The notes below the pieces were generated by a model, which was not told the origin of the DNA, did not search any database, and saw only the letters and a program-made list of their open reading frames with translations. Source: Pseudophaeobacter sp. (GTDB taxonomy: Bacteria; Pseudomonadota; Alphaproteobacteria; Rhodobacterales; Rhodobacteraceae). Taken from it: a DNA stretch of 64,000 bases. The DNA lies in contig JALUXC010000026.1 in the NCBI GenBank assembly GCA_027019165.1, positions 62,001 through 126,000 of the forward strand. The letters run 5' to 3'. The position numbers were made by a program, and so were the translations under genes. This document shows, piece after piece, positions 42,448-53,179 of the stretch (positions are counted from its first letter, which is position 1; every line of letters starts with the position of its first letter).

Positions 42448-42912
42448 ATGAGTGACGAGCTATTAAGAGAAGTATTTGCCAATTACCATTCCAATCAAAC
42501 GAAGGTCGGAGAGATTTCAGCATACCTGAAATCAGCAATTGATGGCTTCCTTCTGTCTCAATCTGGTCAAGCCTATCAAGCGGAGCCAATCAGCACACAT
42601 CCAGAAAACAGACAATCGTTTTTGATTGAATCCAAGCAGCCTGACTCATGCGGCACCACATCGCGCATGGCCGTGGACGTGATGGCCGAAGGAACTGTTC
42701 GCATTATTGCATCTTGGGCGGATCAATCATCTCCCGAACCACAAGCGGTAGAAGAGCGCTCTATATACTATGCCGCTTCGGAGGACTCGGCGAATGTAGC
42801 AGCCAAGGCACTGTCAGGGATGTCAGGCATGGCTGACAATGATATTTCTGCCGACCTACAGCTCTTCGTCAAAGCGCCAGAGCCCGTGACTGGAACATCC
42901 CCTCACGCATAG
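42448..42912 (+). CDS. Hypothetical protein
   Basis: A 154-residue acidic, soluble protein without recognised motifs (MSDELLREVFANYHSNQTKV at the start). The start is taken as ATG 42448 although its ribosome site is weak; an ATG at 42409 is in frame. It precedes the small membrane proteins and coupling-protein gene and may belong to the mobilization region. Confidence 0.55.
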   Translation: MSDELLREVFANYHSNQTKVGEISAYLKSAIDGFLLSQSGQAYQAEPISTHPENRQSFLIESKQPDSCGTTSRMAVDVMAEGTVRIIASWADQSSPEPQAVEERSIYYAASEDSANVAAKALSGMSGMADNDISADLQLFVKAPEPVTGTSPHA

Positions 42913-43022
42913 TGAAATCAGTTTCTCCGAAAACCCCAACGCTACCCCCCGGATCAGCGCTCTGACTTTGTCATGATGTTGCAGTCGGCATTCAAGCCCG
43001 ACGGTAACTTCAAAGGTCAAGC

Positions 43023-43319
43023 ATGTCATTTTTACAAAAACAGCGAGATGCAAGCCGTTCGGTCTTCATGTCTTCTGTCGCCGGGCTCGCGAATACACTC
43101 GCCGTCATCACAACAATACTTGGAGCACCGCCGCTCTACAGCCATACGATTGGCTGGATTCAAGCATTTGTGGCCCAGCACTATGGCTATGGCATCCAAG
43201 GCCCGACGTCGCTCGTCTGGGCGGTGACGTGCGGCTCGGTAGTGTTCTTCTCGTCGCGCATGTCGATTTCTACGGCTGTGCCAATGCTCATCATGACTCT
43301 TGTCGCTCGTTTTCTGTGA
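43023..43319 (+). CDS. Small membrane protein of the mobilization region
   Basis: A 98-residue protein with two or three hydrophobic segments (about residues 15-36, 43-55 and 62-96). It is followed after 20 bp by another small membrane protein and then by the coupling-protein cluster. No family is recognised. Confidence 0.6.
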   Translation: MSFLQKQRDASRSVFMSSVAGLANTLAVITTILGAPPLYSHTIGWIQAFVAQHYGYGIQGPTSLVWAVTCGSVVFFSSRMSISTAVPMLIMTLVARFL

Positions 43320-43339
43320 ACCATCAAAGGAGATCGACC

Positions 43340-43462
43340 ATGTTCACGAAGCATCGCCGCGTCGGCGGCATCTACAAACGTGAGACCGACTGGGGTGCCA
43401 TCATTGGCACAATCATGTGGGTTTTCATCATTCTCGGAGTGATCGGCGCGCTGGTCGGCTGA
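43340..43462 (+). CDS. Very small membrane protein
   Basis: A 40-residue protein with a basic N-terminus (MFTKHRRVGGIYKRETDWG) and one membrane helix (about residues 20-39). A strong ribosome site (AAAGGAGA) at the right spacing supports it. It ends 25 bp before a stable hairpin. Function unknown. Confidence 0.6.
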   Translation: MFTKHRRVGGIYKRETDWGAIIGTIMWVFIILGVIGALVG

Positions 43463-43487
43463 TCGCGGGCAATTCTCAAAACTGAAG

Positions 43488-43520
43488 GAGCCTGACCCCC
43501 CCTGTTCGGGGTTCAGGCTC
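43488..43520 (+). terminator. Stable hairpin between small genes (terminator or attenuator)
   Basis: GAGCCTGA (43488-43495) pairs with TCAGGCTC (43513-43520), and an inner CCCC with GGGG extends the stem. No T-run follows, so it may shape mRNA ends or reduce read-through into the coupling-protein genes rather than stop transcription fully. Confidence 0.5.
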
Positions 43521-43535
43521 AACGGGAGATTTCAA

Positions 43536-43712
43536 ATGGTATGGAAATTAATTGGACACGCTGTCCAGGCCTATCTGGCCTATTCACGCGCAGTAGACGC
43601 AATCTGTCATGACTTGAAGCATCGCTTCCAACGCGAACTTGATATCGTTGGTCACATTTTCATGGCATTGCCAATGCTCGCCATCGCCCTTTGGCTATTG
43701 GGCGTTCGATGA
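43536..43712 (+). CDS. Small membrane protein
   Basis: A 58-residue protein (MVWKLIGHAVQAYLAYSRAV at the start) with a C-terminal helix (about residues 40-56). GGGAGA precedes ATG 43536, and the stop overlaps the next ATG (ATGA), which supports translation. Function unknown. Confidence 0.55.
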   Translation: MVWKLIGHAVQAYLAYSRAVDAICHDLKHRFQRELDIVGHIFMALPMLAIALWLLGVR

Positions 43713-43993
43713 ACAACATCCGAATTGAATTCACTGAGCCGGAGATGCAGCCGATCTTTGATCGGTTCAAGAGCCTCTTCGCCCCAGGTTCGCAAACGTC
43801 GGACATCGCTCCGGACGTGAAGCTGTGTGTCTGGATACGGATGATCAACGCATTTCATCCGACCGTAAAGCCCAGAGAAATCCGCTCGCACTTCATTAAG
43901 TGCTTCCATCCCGATGCGGGCACGCACGTCCTCACGATCCCCGAAAAGACAAGAGTCATGGCGACACATGACCGTATTTTCAAAGGAAAGTAA
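43709..43993 (+). CDS. Hypothetical protein of the coupling-protein operon
   Basis: A 94-residue soluble protein (MNNIRIEFTEPEMQPIFDRF at the start), unknown family. It is coupled to the small membrane gene upstream by an ATGA overlap and is two bases from the coupling-protein gene, so it is likely a partner of that protein. Confidence 0.6.
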   Translation: MNNIRIEFTEPEMQPIFDRFKSLFAPGSQTSDIAPDVKLCVWIRMINAFHPTVKPREIRSHFIKCFHPDAGTHVLTIPEKTRVMATHDRIFKGK

Positions 43994-43995
43994 TC

Positions 43996-45603
43996 ATGAT
44001 GAGCAATGAAGAGTATCGGTTTGGTTCTGCCGCATGGGCGGATGAAAATGATTTGCGGCGCGCGGGTCTACTGAACGGCGCAGGCCTTCAGGTTGGTTAT
44101 TTCAAAGACCAACCGATTCTCCTCGAAACTGACGCCCCAATTATCACTATTGCGGGGGCGGGTTCGGGTAAGATGCGCGACGTAGGTGCTTTTGCTGTCG
44201 GTCGAAATGCGGGGAACCCAACTTTCATGCTGGATGCGCGTGGCGAACTCACAAAAGTACTTCTCGTCAACTTCGCTATCGAGAAGAGCCAGCTTTGCAA
44301 CTGGAATCCGACTGGGATGCATGGTCTCCCGCAGCATCGGATGAATCCGTTAGATATCTTGCGTATGGGTGATCCGCAATTTCATGCGGACTGCAAATTT
44401 ATTTCCGAGAGCCTAATCCCAACAAGTGGTGCTGCGAACGGACGTTACTTTGAGTTGCGCGCCCGAGAGTGGATCGAAAACATCATTAAGATGCTCGTAG
44501 AACGCTACGGGTACGTCAGCTTCCCATCACTCTATCGTGTTATCAACTGGATCGAATCCGATTCAAGTCTGTGGGCGGATTGCCTTGAGGCGATGCTTGG
44601 CTCCTCCATGGACAGTGTGCGCCGAACAGCTGGAGAGATGCTGTCAAAGCAGCAGGAAAGCGAGAAGGAATTTGGTAGTATCATCGGCGAAATCTATGCG
44701 CACCTGAACTTCCTGGACGACCCCATGCTTCAGGCTTCGCTTGAAAATGCCGATGCCTCGTTGGCGGATACTTGTAGAGCGAACCAGCCAACAAGTTGGT
44801 CGATTATCGTGCCAGTTGAGTACTTTGGATTGTGGGCACCAATACTTCGCACGATGTTTACAGTTCAGATACTTTATAAATCACGGGCGCCAAATGCGCG
44901 CCGTATCACGATGTTTATCGACGAAGCGGGGCAACTCGGCAATTTCGAAGCACTCCTGCGCGCATTCACCTTTGGACGTGGTGCAGGTGTGCGCACCTGG
45001 GCGCTGTTTCAGGATGTCGGTCAGATCGTCCGCAATTTTGGCGCGCCAGCGCTACAAGGCTTCTTGGGATCATCGGCATTGCGGCAGTTTTTCGGGGTTC
45101 GTGACTACCAGACTGCGCAAATGGTTTCATCAATGCTTGGTACAGAAACGCTGGAATATGACGATGGCCTGCGTCAGGCGGATGCAAGACGACAGAAGAT
45201 GAACGCTGCCATGAGCATCATGAACGGCGGCGATCCCTTCTCGGCCTACGCCGACATGAAATATCATGCACTCGCTGAAGAGCATCGTCCGAAACAGGCA
45301 CGATCACTGATGATGCCTGAAGAAATCTTGGCGATGCCCGAAGACAGACAAATCCTGTTCGTATCTGGCAAAAATCTAAACCCCATCTTTGCTGAGAAGC
45401 ACCCATATTTTGAGCGGCGGGACTTTGCAGGTAGATATCTACCAAACCCATACCACCCGCCTTACGAGACTGTGCCTATCCCCTCAAGATGGGGGCAACG
45501 CCGCGCTAAGGTGATCACAGAGCCAGTCCCGCCACAGTATGCGCACTACCCGCAGTATGCAGACGGTCTCTGGTCTTTTGTCGAGGGTTATCGACCCAAA
45601 TAA
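43996..45603 (+). CDS. Type IV coupling protein (VirD4/TraG-type ATPase)
   Basis: A 535-residue coupling protein that should pass the relaxase-DNA complex to a type IV secretion channel. Walker A is altered but recognisable (IAGAGSGKMRD, about residues 51-61), followed by FMLDARGEL; Walker B is ITMFIDEAGQLGNF near 313, and ALFQDVGQI near 339 is the usual sensor segment. It lacks the N-terminal membrane helices of VirD4, which may be supplied by the small membrane proteins encoded just upstream. No channel genes are present. Confidence 0.87.
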   Translation: MMSNEEYRFGSAAWADENDLRRAGLLNGAGLQVGYFKDQPILLETDAPIITIAGAGSGKMRDVGAFAVGRNAGNPTFMLDARGELTKVLLVNFAIEKSQLCNWNPTGMHGLPQHRMNPLDILRMGDPQFHADCKFISESLIPTSGAANGRYFELRAREWIENIIKMLVERYGYVSFPSLYRVINWIESDSSLWADCLEAMLGSSMDSVRRTAGEMLSKQQESEKEFGSIIGEIYAHLNFLDDPMLQASLENADASLADTCRANQPTSWSIIVPVEYFGLWAPILRTMFTVQILYKSRAPNARRITMFIDEAGQLGNFEALLRAFTFGRGAGVRTWALFQDVGQIVRNFGAPALQGFLGSSALRQFFGVRDYQTAQMVSSMLGTETLEYDDGLRQADARRQKMNAAMSIMNGGDPFSAYADMKYHALAEEHRPKQARSLMMPEEILAMPEDRQILFVSGKNLNPIFAEKHPYFERRDFAGRYLPNPYHPPYETVPIPSRWGQRRAKVITEPVPPQYAHYPQYADGLWSFVEGYRPK

Positions 45604-45618
45604 CAGCAGGAGAACACA

Positions 45619-45867
45619 ATGAGCGATAAATCGGATAAAAACCGTCCGAGCTTCGATGCGTTTCATGTGAAGGACGGCTCAGACGACAAATCGTACTTTA
45701 ACCGCGTCGGTGTCGCCTTCGCGCACAGGGACGGTGAAGGACACACAATCCAACTCGACTCCGTTCCGGTCGATGGCCGCATCATTTTGCGAACGCCCAA
45801 GGAGCGGTTGGAAGAAGCGCGTGAGGAGAAACCGCGTCGTCGCAATCGCGACCAGCGCGACCGCTGA
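45619..45867 (+). CDS. Small conserved element protein (paralogue of the gene at 28392)
   Basis: An 82-residue protein with CAGGAG before its ATG. The core (FHVKDGSDDKSYFNRVGVAF ... DSVPVDGRIILRTP) is clearly homologous to the product at 28392-28640. The C-terminal 20 residues are strongly basic (EEKPRRRNRDQRDR), suggesting nucleic-acid contact. It follows the coupling-protein gene by 15 bp. Confidence 0.78.
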   Translation: MSDKSDKNRPSFDAFHVKDGSDDKSYFNRVGVAFAHRDGEGHTIQLDSVPVDGRIILRTPKERLEEAREEKPRRRNRDQRDR

Positions 45868-45869
45868 CC

Positions 45870-46142
45870 ATGGAACAGAACGGTGACAAGCATCCCACGA
45901 TTTCGACGAAGGAGGAATTGTTGCGTCGCTTAAGGGAGAGACGCGCTCCGCGAAGCGCAGCAACGCTCGAACCTGGACGCGGACTAACGATGGATGCCAA
46001 ACGGCAAATCGCTGAAGAGAACCGGAAGCGGATAGCCGTTCTTCGCGACAGGCTTAAAAAAGCAGCCACTGAAGTTGAAGCCCAACAAGTATTTGCGCGC
46101 CTTGGCGGCTTCGCGAAGTCAAACTTCTCACAAAGTCGATAG
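45870..46142 (+). CDS. Small charged hypothetical protein
   Basis: A 90-residue basic, helical protein (LRRLRERRAPRSAAT; then a coiled-coil-like EENRKRIAVLRDRLKKAATEVE). It begins two bases after the previous gene and is probably the last gene of the coupling-protein operon. No family is recognised. Confidence 0.6.
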   Translation: MEQNGDKHPTISTKEELLRRLRERRAPRSAATLEPGRGLTMDAKRQIAEENRKRIAVLRDRLKKAATEVEAQQVFARLGGFAKSNFSQSR

Positions 46143-46492
46143 AGGCAATAAAAAGTTGAAGCGGTGCGTATTATAAAAAATAATCCAAATGTTTCGATCC
46201 GCTTTCCAATCCCCGCAGATTAAAGTGGATCAAAATCCCTCTTCAAAAGAAAATTTCTCTTTTGAAAGCCCTAATCTCTCGCAACAAGATCGGGACCTTG
46301 CCTTTCCCCGAAACCCTTGCTGAGTTTGCGTTACAGCCGATTGCTGCGGTATAATAAAACTATATATATGCAGCATTCGCGCAGCAATATCTGCGCGTAT
46401 CACCCTGTAAGGGTGATGTATTGCTCTATTGTCCGAAAAGGAAATGAAACTGGTCAGCATGCGGTGCATTGCTGAAAAGGAGGGGTCTTGTC
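46143..46492 (+). promoter_or_regulatory. AT-rich leader with promoter and hairpins upstream of the recombinase operon
   Basis: A 350-bp AT-rich stretch. TTGCGT (46326-46331) and TATAAT (46350-46355), 18 bp apart, form a convincing promoter. Upstream is the inverted repeat TTCAAAAGA/TCTTTTGAA (46242-46266). The leader after the promoter holds two hairpins, GCGCAG-CTGCGC and ATCACCC-GGGTGAT (about 46380-46420). This suggests controlled recombinase expression. Confidence 0.6.
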
Positions 46493-46834
46493 ATGGCCAC
46501 ATCCGAAAAAGATTGGACATTGCCCGACGTAGGCGAAGCACTGTCGCGCGAACATGATCGGACTGTGAGGCACAGTCTTCAGCTAGATGTCGAATTCTAC
46601 AAAGAGCTGCTCGAAGATGCTGAAATAGACGACGCTCAGAAGGAGCAAGTCATCAGCGCGCTTTGGAGGATCATAGTAGCGTTCGTAGAGCTTGGATTTG
46701 AGGTGCATCCGACGCAGCAGGTCTGTGGAAAAGGCAGAACAAAGCACGATCATGCAAGCATTTTGTGTGAAGATGGGCTAGAATCCAGCTTATCCAGTAA
46801 AGAACAAAAGGACATCGTTGCGCCGGAACCTTGA
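46493..46834 (+). CDS. Hypothetical protein upstream of the serine recombinase
   Basis: A 113-residue acidic, mostly helical protein. ATG 46493 follows AAGGAGGGG. It lies 25 bp before the recombinase gene behind the same promoter. I recognise no family; position suggests a directionality factor or regulator of integration, an inference only. Confidence 0.65.
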   Translation: MATSEKDWTLPDVGEALSREHDRTVRHSLQLDVEFYKELLEDAEIDDAQKEQVISALWRIIVAFVELGFEVHPTQQVCGKGRTKHDHASILCEDGLESSLSSKEQKDIVAPEP

Positions 46835-46859
46835 GGCGGCGCAGAAAGGTTAAGGATTC

Positions 46860-48488
<1,629 letters not shown>

Positions 48489-48565
48489 GGGGGCTTTTAG
48501 GGATAAACGCCGGGGTGCGCAAGACCATTCTGGACGGTTTTTTCGCACTAAGTTACACAAGGTTT

Positions 48566-48721
48566 ATGGCAGATAAAAAATCACCAAAAACCAGTGCTCA
48601 ACCCGCGAATCGCGAGGATCGCCTGAAGGCAGCCCTGAAGGCGAACATGGCTCGCCGCAAGGCGCAGGCCAAGGCGCGCGCGAATAAACAGGGTTCACAG
48701 ACAGGCAGTTCGGAAGGGTAA
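48566..48721 (+). CDS. Small basic protein upstream of murA
   Basis: A 51-residue lysine/arginine/alanine-rich protein ([20 protein letters not shown] at the start; [18 protein letters not shown]). AAGG precedes the ATG, and it ends six bases before murA. Similar tiny proteins precede murA in related genomes as far as I recall. Function unknown. Confidence 0.65.
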   Translation: MADKKSPKTSAQPANREDRLKAALKANMARRKAQAKARANKQGSQTGSSEG

Positions 48722-48726
48722 GGCAG

Positions 48727-49995
48727 ATGGATTCGATTCTGGTAACGGGCAATGGACCGCTGAGCGGTCAGATCCCCATTGCAGGCGCCAAGAACGCCTG
48801 CCTGACGCTGATGCCCGCCACGCTGTTGAGCGAAGAGCCGCTGACGCTGACCAATGCGCCGCGCCTGAGCGACATCAAGACCATGACTCAGTTGCTGCAA
48901 TCCTTGGGCGCCGAGGTTTCGGCCCTGCAGGATGGCCAGGTGCAGGCCATGTCGAGCCATAACCTCGACAATCACGTGGCCGACTATGATATCGTCCGCA
49001 AGATGCGCGCCTCAAACCTTGTGCTGGGGCCGATGCTGGCGCGGCTGGGCCAGGCGGTTGTGTCTCTGCCGGGGGGCTGCGCGATTGGTGCACGGCCCAT
49101 GGATTTGCATATCTTCGGCCTTGAAAAGCTGGGCGCGGAAATCGACCTGCGCGACGGTTACCTGCATGCCAAAGCCCCGGGCGGCTTCAAGGGCGCGGTG
49201 ATCGATCTGTCCTTTGCCTCGGTCGGGGCGACTGAGAACATCCTGATGGCGGCAACGCTCGCCAAGGGCACCACCGTCATCAACAACGCCGCCCGCGAGC
49301 CGGAGATTTCCGACCTTGCCGATTGCCTGCGCAAGATGGGCGCGCAGATCGAAGGTGACGGCACCTCCCGGATCGAGGTGCAGGGCGTGGACCGGTTGCA
49401 TGGCGCAACGCATCAGGTTGTTACCGACCGGATCGAACTGGGCACCTACATGCTGGCGCCGGTGATCTGCGGCGGTGAGGTTGAACTTTTGGGTGGGCGC
49501 ATGGATCTGGTTGGCGCCTTTGCCGAAAAGCTGGACGAGGCCGGTGTTGATATCACCGAGACGGATGCGGGCCTCAAGGTACGCCGCCGGGGCGACCGCG
49601 TTGGGTCGGTCAATGTCACCACCGAGCCCTTCCCGGGCTTTCCGACGGACCTGCAGGCGCAGATGATGGCGCTGATGTGCACGGCGGATGGGGTCAGCGT
49701 TCTGGAAGAGAAGATTTTCGAGAATCGATTCATGCATGCCCCCGAGCTGACCCGCATGGGCGCCCGGATCGAGGTGCAGGGCGGCACGGCAACCGTGACC
49801 GGGGTCGAGCGGCTCAAGGGCGCGCCGGTGATGGCGACCGATCTGCGCGCCTCGGTTTCCTTGATCCTTGCGGGTCTGGCCGCCGAAGGTGAAACGCTGG
49901 TCAACCGGGTCTACCATCTGGACCGCGGCTATGAACACGTTGTGGGCAAACTCTCGGGCGTGGGTGCCAAGATCGAACGGATCAAGGGAAACTGA
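48727..49995 (+). CDS. murA: UDP-N-acetylglucosamine 1-carboxyvinyltransferase
   Basis: A 422-residue enzyme for the first committed step of peptidoglycan synthesis, adding enolpyruvate to UDP-GlcNAc. Seen: IAGAKNACL near the start with the catalytic Lys, the active-site Cys in [13 protein letters not shown] (about residue 119, the fosfomycin target), and the C-terminal [15 protein letters not shown]. Its stop shares one base with the next ATG. Confidence 0.97.
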   Translation: MDSILVTGNGPLSGQIPIAGAKNACLTLMPATLLSEEPLTLTNAPRLSDIKTMTQLLQSLGAEVSALQDGQVQAMSSHNLDNHVADYDIVRKMRASNLVLGPMLARLGQAVVSLPGGCAIGARPMDLHIFGLEKLGAEIDLRDGYLHAKAPGGFKGAVIDLSFASVGATENILMAATLAKGTTVINNAAREPEISDLADCLRKMGAQIEGDGTSRIEVQGVDRLHGATHQVVTDRIELGTYMLAPVICGGEVELLGGRMDLVGAFAEKLDEAGVDITETDAGLKVRRRGDRVGSVNVTTEPFPGFPTDLQAQMMALMCTADGVSVLEEKIFENRFMHAPELTRMGARIEVQGGTATVTGVERLKGAPVMATDLRASVSLILAGLAAEGETLVNRVYHLDRGYEHVVGKLSGVGAKIERIKGN

Positions 49996-50474
49996 TGGCA
50001 GACGCAACATTTGAAGAAGGCCGCGAGGCACCGCTTAACCTGGGCGCAGAGACTGATGAGGATCTGAAGGTTCTCTCGGCCCTCGTGCAGGATTCGGTAT
50101 TTCCGGTCACCGAAATGCGCTGGCAGGCCTCCAAGCGCCGCTTTGCCTTGCTGATAAACCGCTTTCGTTGGGAAGACCGCGCTGCCGCTGAACGACGCGC
50201 GCGCGCCTATGAGCGGGTGCAGTCGCTTCTGGTGGTGGACAACGTGCTGGGCGTCGCCTCGCAGGGGTTTGAGCGCGGCGACAAGGATCTGGTTCTGTCG
50301 CTTTTGTCTCTGTCCTTCGAACCCGCGGAGGACGGCGCGGGCCATCTGGTGCTGACGCTGGCGGGCGATGGCGCCATCCGCCTGTCGGTCGAAGCGCTTG
50401 AGGTCCATTTGCGCGACGTGACCCGGCCCTATTCCGCCCCCTCGGGGAAGGCCCCTGACCACGGCGACGGCTGA
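49995..50474 (+). CDS. DUF2948-family protein
   Basis: A 159-residue soluble protein of a conserved alphaproteobacterial family of unknown function (LKVLSALVQDSVFPVTEMRW, RRFALLINRFRWED). It lies between murA and hisD, its usual place. Its single-base overlap with murA implies co-transcription. Confidence 0.85.
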   Translation: MADATFEEGREAPLNLGAETDEDLKVLSALVQDSVFPVTEMRWQASKRRFALLINRFRWEDRAAAERRARAYERVQSLLVVDNVLGVASQGFERGDKDLVLSLLSLSFEPAEDGAGHLVLTLAGDGAIRLSVEALEVHLRDVTRPYSAPSGKAPDHGDG

Positions 50475-50552
50475 ACCGGCAGGCTCAGCTGCTGCGGCTT
50501 GCCCCCTCTCCTTCTGCCCTATATGTCCCCTGCGCACAGCCGGAGAAACCAG

Positions 50553-51854
50553 ATGCCCGTTTTCCTTGATACAGCCGATGCCGATTTCGAAGCCGCCTTT
50601 GCCGCGCTGCTGAGCGCCAAGCGCGAGGACAGCCCGGATGTGGATGCCGTGGTGGCCGATATCATCGCCGATGTGCGCGCGCGCGGCGATGCAGCGCTGA
50701 TCGAGCTGACGGCCAAATTTGACCGGCTGGAACTCAACGCTGACAAGCTGGCCATCCCCGAAGCAGAGGTCGATGCCGCGATCGCGGGCGTACCCGCAGA
50801 AGAACGCAAGGCGCTGGAGCTGGCCGCCGAGCGCATCCGCGCCTATCACGAACGCCAGATGCCGCAGGACGACACCTGGACCGATGCGGCGGGCGCGACC
50901 CTTGGATGGCGCTGGTCGGCGGTCTCGGCGGCCGGGCTATACGTGCCCGGTGGGCTTGCCTCTTACCCGTCCTCTGTGCTGATGAACGCCATCCCGGCCA
51001 AGGTCGCCGGGGTGGAACGCCTCGCCATCACCGTACCTACCCCCGATGGGGTGCTCAATCCGCTGGTGCTGCTGGCCGCGCGGATTGCCGGGGTGGATGA
51101 GATATACCGCATCGGCGGTGCACAGGCGATTGCGGCGCTGGCCTATGGCACCGAGAGCATCGCCCCGGTGGACAAGATCACCGGTCCCGGCAACGCCTTT
51201 GTCGCTGCCGCCAAGCGCCGCGTCTTTGGCAAGGTGGGCATCGACATGATCGCCGGCCCGTCCGAGATCCTGGTGATCGCCGACAAGGATAACAACCCCG
51301 ACTGGATCGCGCTGGATCTGATGAGCCAGGCCGAGCACGACGAAAGCGCCCAGTCGATTCTGATCACCGACGATGCCGCATTTGGCCGTGCGGTGGCCGA
51401 GGCCGTGGACAAGCGCCTTGAAACGCTTGAACGCCGCGCAATCGCAGGGGCCAGTTGGCGCGATTTCGGCGCCGTGATCACCGTGCGCGATCTGGATGAC
51501 GCGGCAGCCCTGTCGAACCGCATCGCCCCCGAGCACCTCGAACTCTGTGTCGCGGATCCCGAGGGCCTGAGCGAGAAGACCATTCACGCCGGAGCCATCT
51601 TCCTGGGCCAATACACGCCCGAAGCCATTGGCGATTACGTGGGCGGCCCCAACCACGTTCTGCCCACGGCACGTTCGGCGCGGTTCTCGTCCGGCCTGTC
51701 GGTGATGGACTTCCTCAAACGCACGACGCTGGCCCGGATGACACCCGAAGCCCTGCGCGCCATCGGCCCTGCTGCGGAAACTCTTGCCAAGAGCGAAAGC
51801 CTTGAAGCGCACGGTCTGTCAGTGACGCTCCGGCTGAACGCACTGAACAAGTGA
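50553..51854 (+). CDS. hisD: Histidinol dehydrogenase
   Basis: A 433-residue NAD-dependent enzyme for the last two steps of histidine synthesis. The domain order is clear: GLYVPGGLASYPSSVLMNAIPAKVAG near 130, GGAQAIAALAYGT, GPGNAFVAAAKR, IDMIAGPSEILVIAD near 230, and QAEHDESAQS with zinc-binding residues. The start is ATG 50553 with GGAGAAACC; an upstream in-frame ATG lacks a site. Confidence 0.97.
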   Translation: MPVFLDTADADFEAAFAALLSAKREDSPDVDAVVADIIADVRARGDAALIELTAKFDRLELNADKLAIPEAEVDAAIAGVPAEERKALELAAERIRAYHERQMPQDDTWTDAAGATLGWRWSAVSAAGLYVPGGLASYPSSVLMNAIPAKVAGVERLAITVPTPDGVLNPLVLLAARIAGVDEIYRIGGAQAIAALAYGTESIAPVDKITGPGNAFVAAAKRRVFGKVGIDMIAGPSEILVIADKDNNPDWIALDLMSQAEHDESAQSILITDDAAFGRAVAEAVDKRLETLERRAIAGASWRDFGAVITVRDLDDAAALSNRIAPEHLELCVADPEGLSEKTIHAGAIFLGQYTPEAIGDYVGGPNHVLPTARSARFSSGLSVMDFLKRTTLARMTPEALRAIGPAAETLAKSESLEAHGLSVTLRLNALNK

Positions 51855-51867
51855 ACACCTGCCCGTC

Positions 51868-53040
51868 TTAGCCAGCGTCACTGACCGACACGGGCTGGGG
51901 CAGGTCTTCGGCCGGTTTGAGCAGCATGAGAATGGCGTCCTCGCTGCGGTAGTAGAAGTCATGACGCGCCGCACCGCTGAGGCCCAGCCCCTTGGGCAAG
52001 GCAGGCACAACGGTTTCTGGAAACAGCCGCGACACAGTCGTTCCATCCGGCAGAACCGGAAGCGGCACTGTGCTGGCCATATAGTCGCCGGGCAGCACCA
52101 CATCGACCCAGTTCCGAATGCGCGGATCGGCGCTGTAGAACTTTGCGATCTCCTGTTCGATCAGCGGCTCCTGCTGCACCAGAACCCCAATCGACGAGCC
52201 CCAGGTGAACAGCGTCGTACGGGTCAGGTTATCCCCGTATTCGGCCAGCGCATCGATGGCGATGGCCCCGCCAAGGGAATGCGCGACCACATAGACCTCA
52301 TCAAAACCGTGATCACTGTCATAAACATGATCCAGCACCGGCAGGACCCGGTGCCGCGCCTTGGCCCTCAGCCCGATGGTGCCATCGCCTATGATATCAT
52401 CGCGCAGATAGGCCTTTGTGAAGGCTGCAACATTTGCAATGCGTTCGATAAAACCAAGGCCGAGAAAACCAACAACAAAAGCCACAATCGGTGCGCTTCC
52501 AAGCGCCCCCCACGAGGCGATTTGTTCCTCCGTCAGGCCCAGAAAACCGACCAGCGACTTGACCCATTCGGGACTGCCGCCAGCGTCGGATCCGGCCAAG
52601 GCCTGCGCCAGCACGGTCAGCGCCAGAAAATACCAAAAAAGCAGCAAGACTGCCGCGATCATCATGACGACAATCGTGCGCCTTGGCAGTTCCTGTCGCG
52701 CCATGGCCCGCACCATGCCGCCCCAGGCCCAGTAGCGGATCAAGGCGAGCCCGCGTTTTACCCGCGCCCAAGGGGATTCCTGCCCCCAATCGGGAATGAG
52801 ATCCCCCCAATAGGCCTCAAAGACATGGATCTCCAACGCCTCCTGCGTTCCCTGCCGTGCCGTTGCGCGCACCACCGTGGACTGCAAACCGCCGGATTCG
52901 GCCCCCTCTTCGGTGCTGGTGTTGTAGCCGTCGCTGTAATGCGTCATCGCATCGACCAGCCGGTCACGCGCCTCAAGCTGCTCCTGTTTGCCGAACCCCG
53001 GTACAAGGATCACTGCGCGCTTGGTCATGACCGCCCCCAT
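51868..53040 (-). CDS. Membrane-associated alpha/beta hydrolase
   Basis: A protein of about 390 residues with ILVPGFGKQEQ at its start, two or three membrane helices near residues 120-205, and a serine-hydrolase nucleophile elbow AHSLGGAIAID near 264. The catalytic Asp and His cannot be fixed by eye. It is probably a lipase/esterase-like enzyme facing the cytosol. ATG 53040 is my choice; ATG 53028 (MTKRAVILV) is as likely. It breaks the hisD-UPF0262 gene order usual in the family. Confidence 0.75.
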   Translation of the reverse strand: MGAVMTKRAVILVPGFGKQEQLEARDRLVDAMTHYSDGYNTSTEEGAESGGLQSTVVRATARQGTQEALEIHVFEAYWGDLIPDWGQESPWARVKRGLALIRYWAWGGMVRAMARQELPRRTIVVMMIAAVLLLFWYFLALTVLAQALAGSDAGGSPEWVKSLVGFLGLTEEQIASWGALGSAPIVAFVVGFLGLGFIERIANVAAFTKAYLRDDIIGDGTIGLRAKARHRVLPVLDHVYDSDHGFDEVYVVAHSLGGAIAIDALAEYGDNLTRTTLFTWGSSIGVLVQQEPLIEQEIAKFYSADPRIRNWVDVVLPGDYMASTVPLPVLPDGTTVSRLFPETVVPALPKGLGLSGAARHDFYYRSEDAILMLLKPAEDLPQPVSVSDAG

Positions 53041-53179
53041 AACGTGTATTTCCTGGCGTAACGCTACCATGGGGTCATTTCTTTTCAAACCGGCGATTGT
53101 CGTAAGCGCCGTCAAACGATTGCCGCGCCGCACGCCATGGTCTAGTGAGAATGCGAACCAGGGTAAGAGGTCTCACCCC

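Noticed and set aside
43488-43520. Classical Rho-independent terminator
   Set aside because: The hairpin is strong but lacks a T-run, so only an attenuator or mRNA-end role is claimed.
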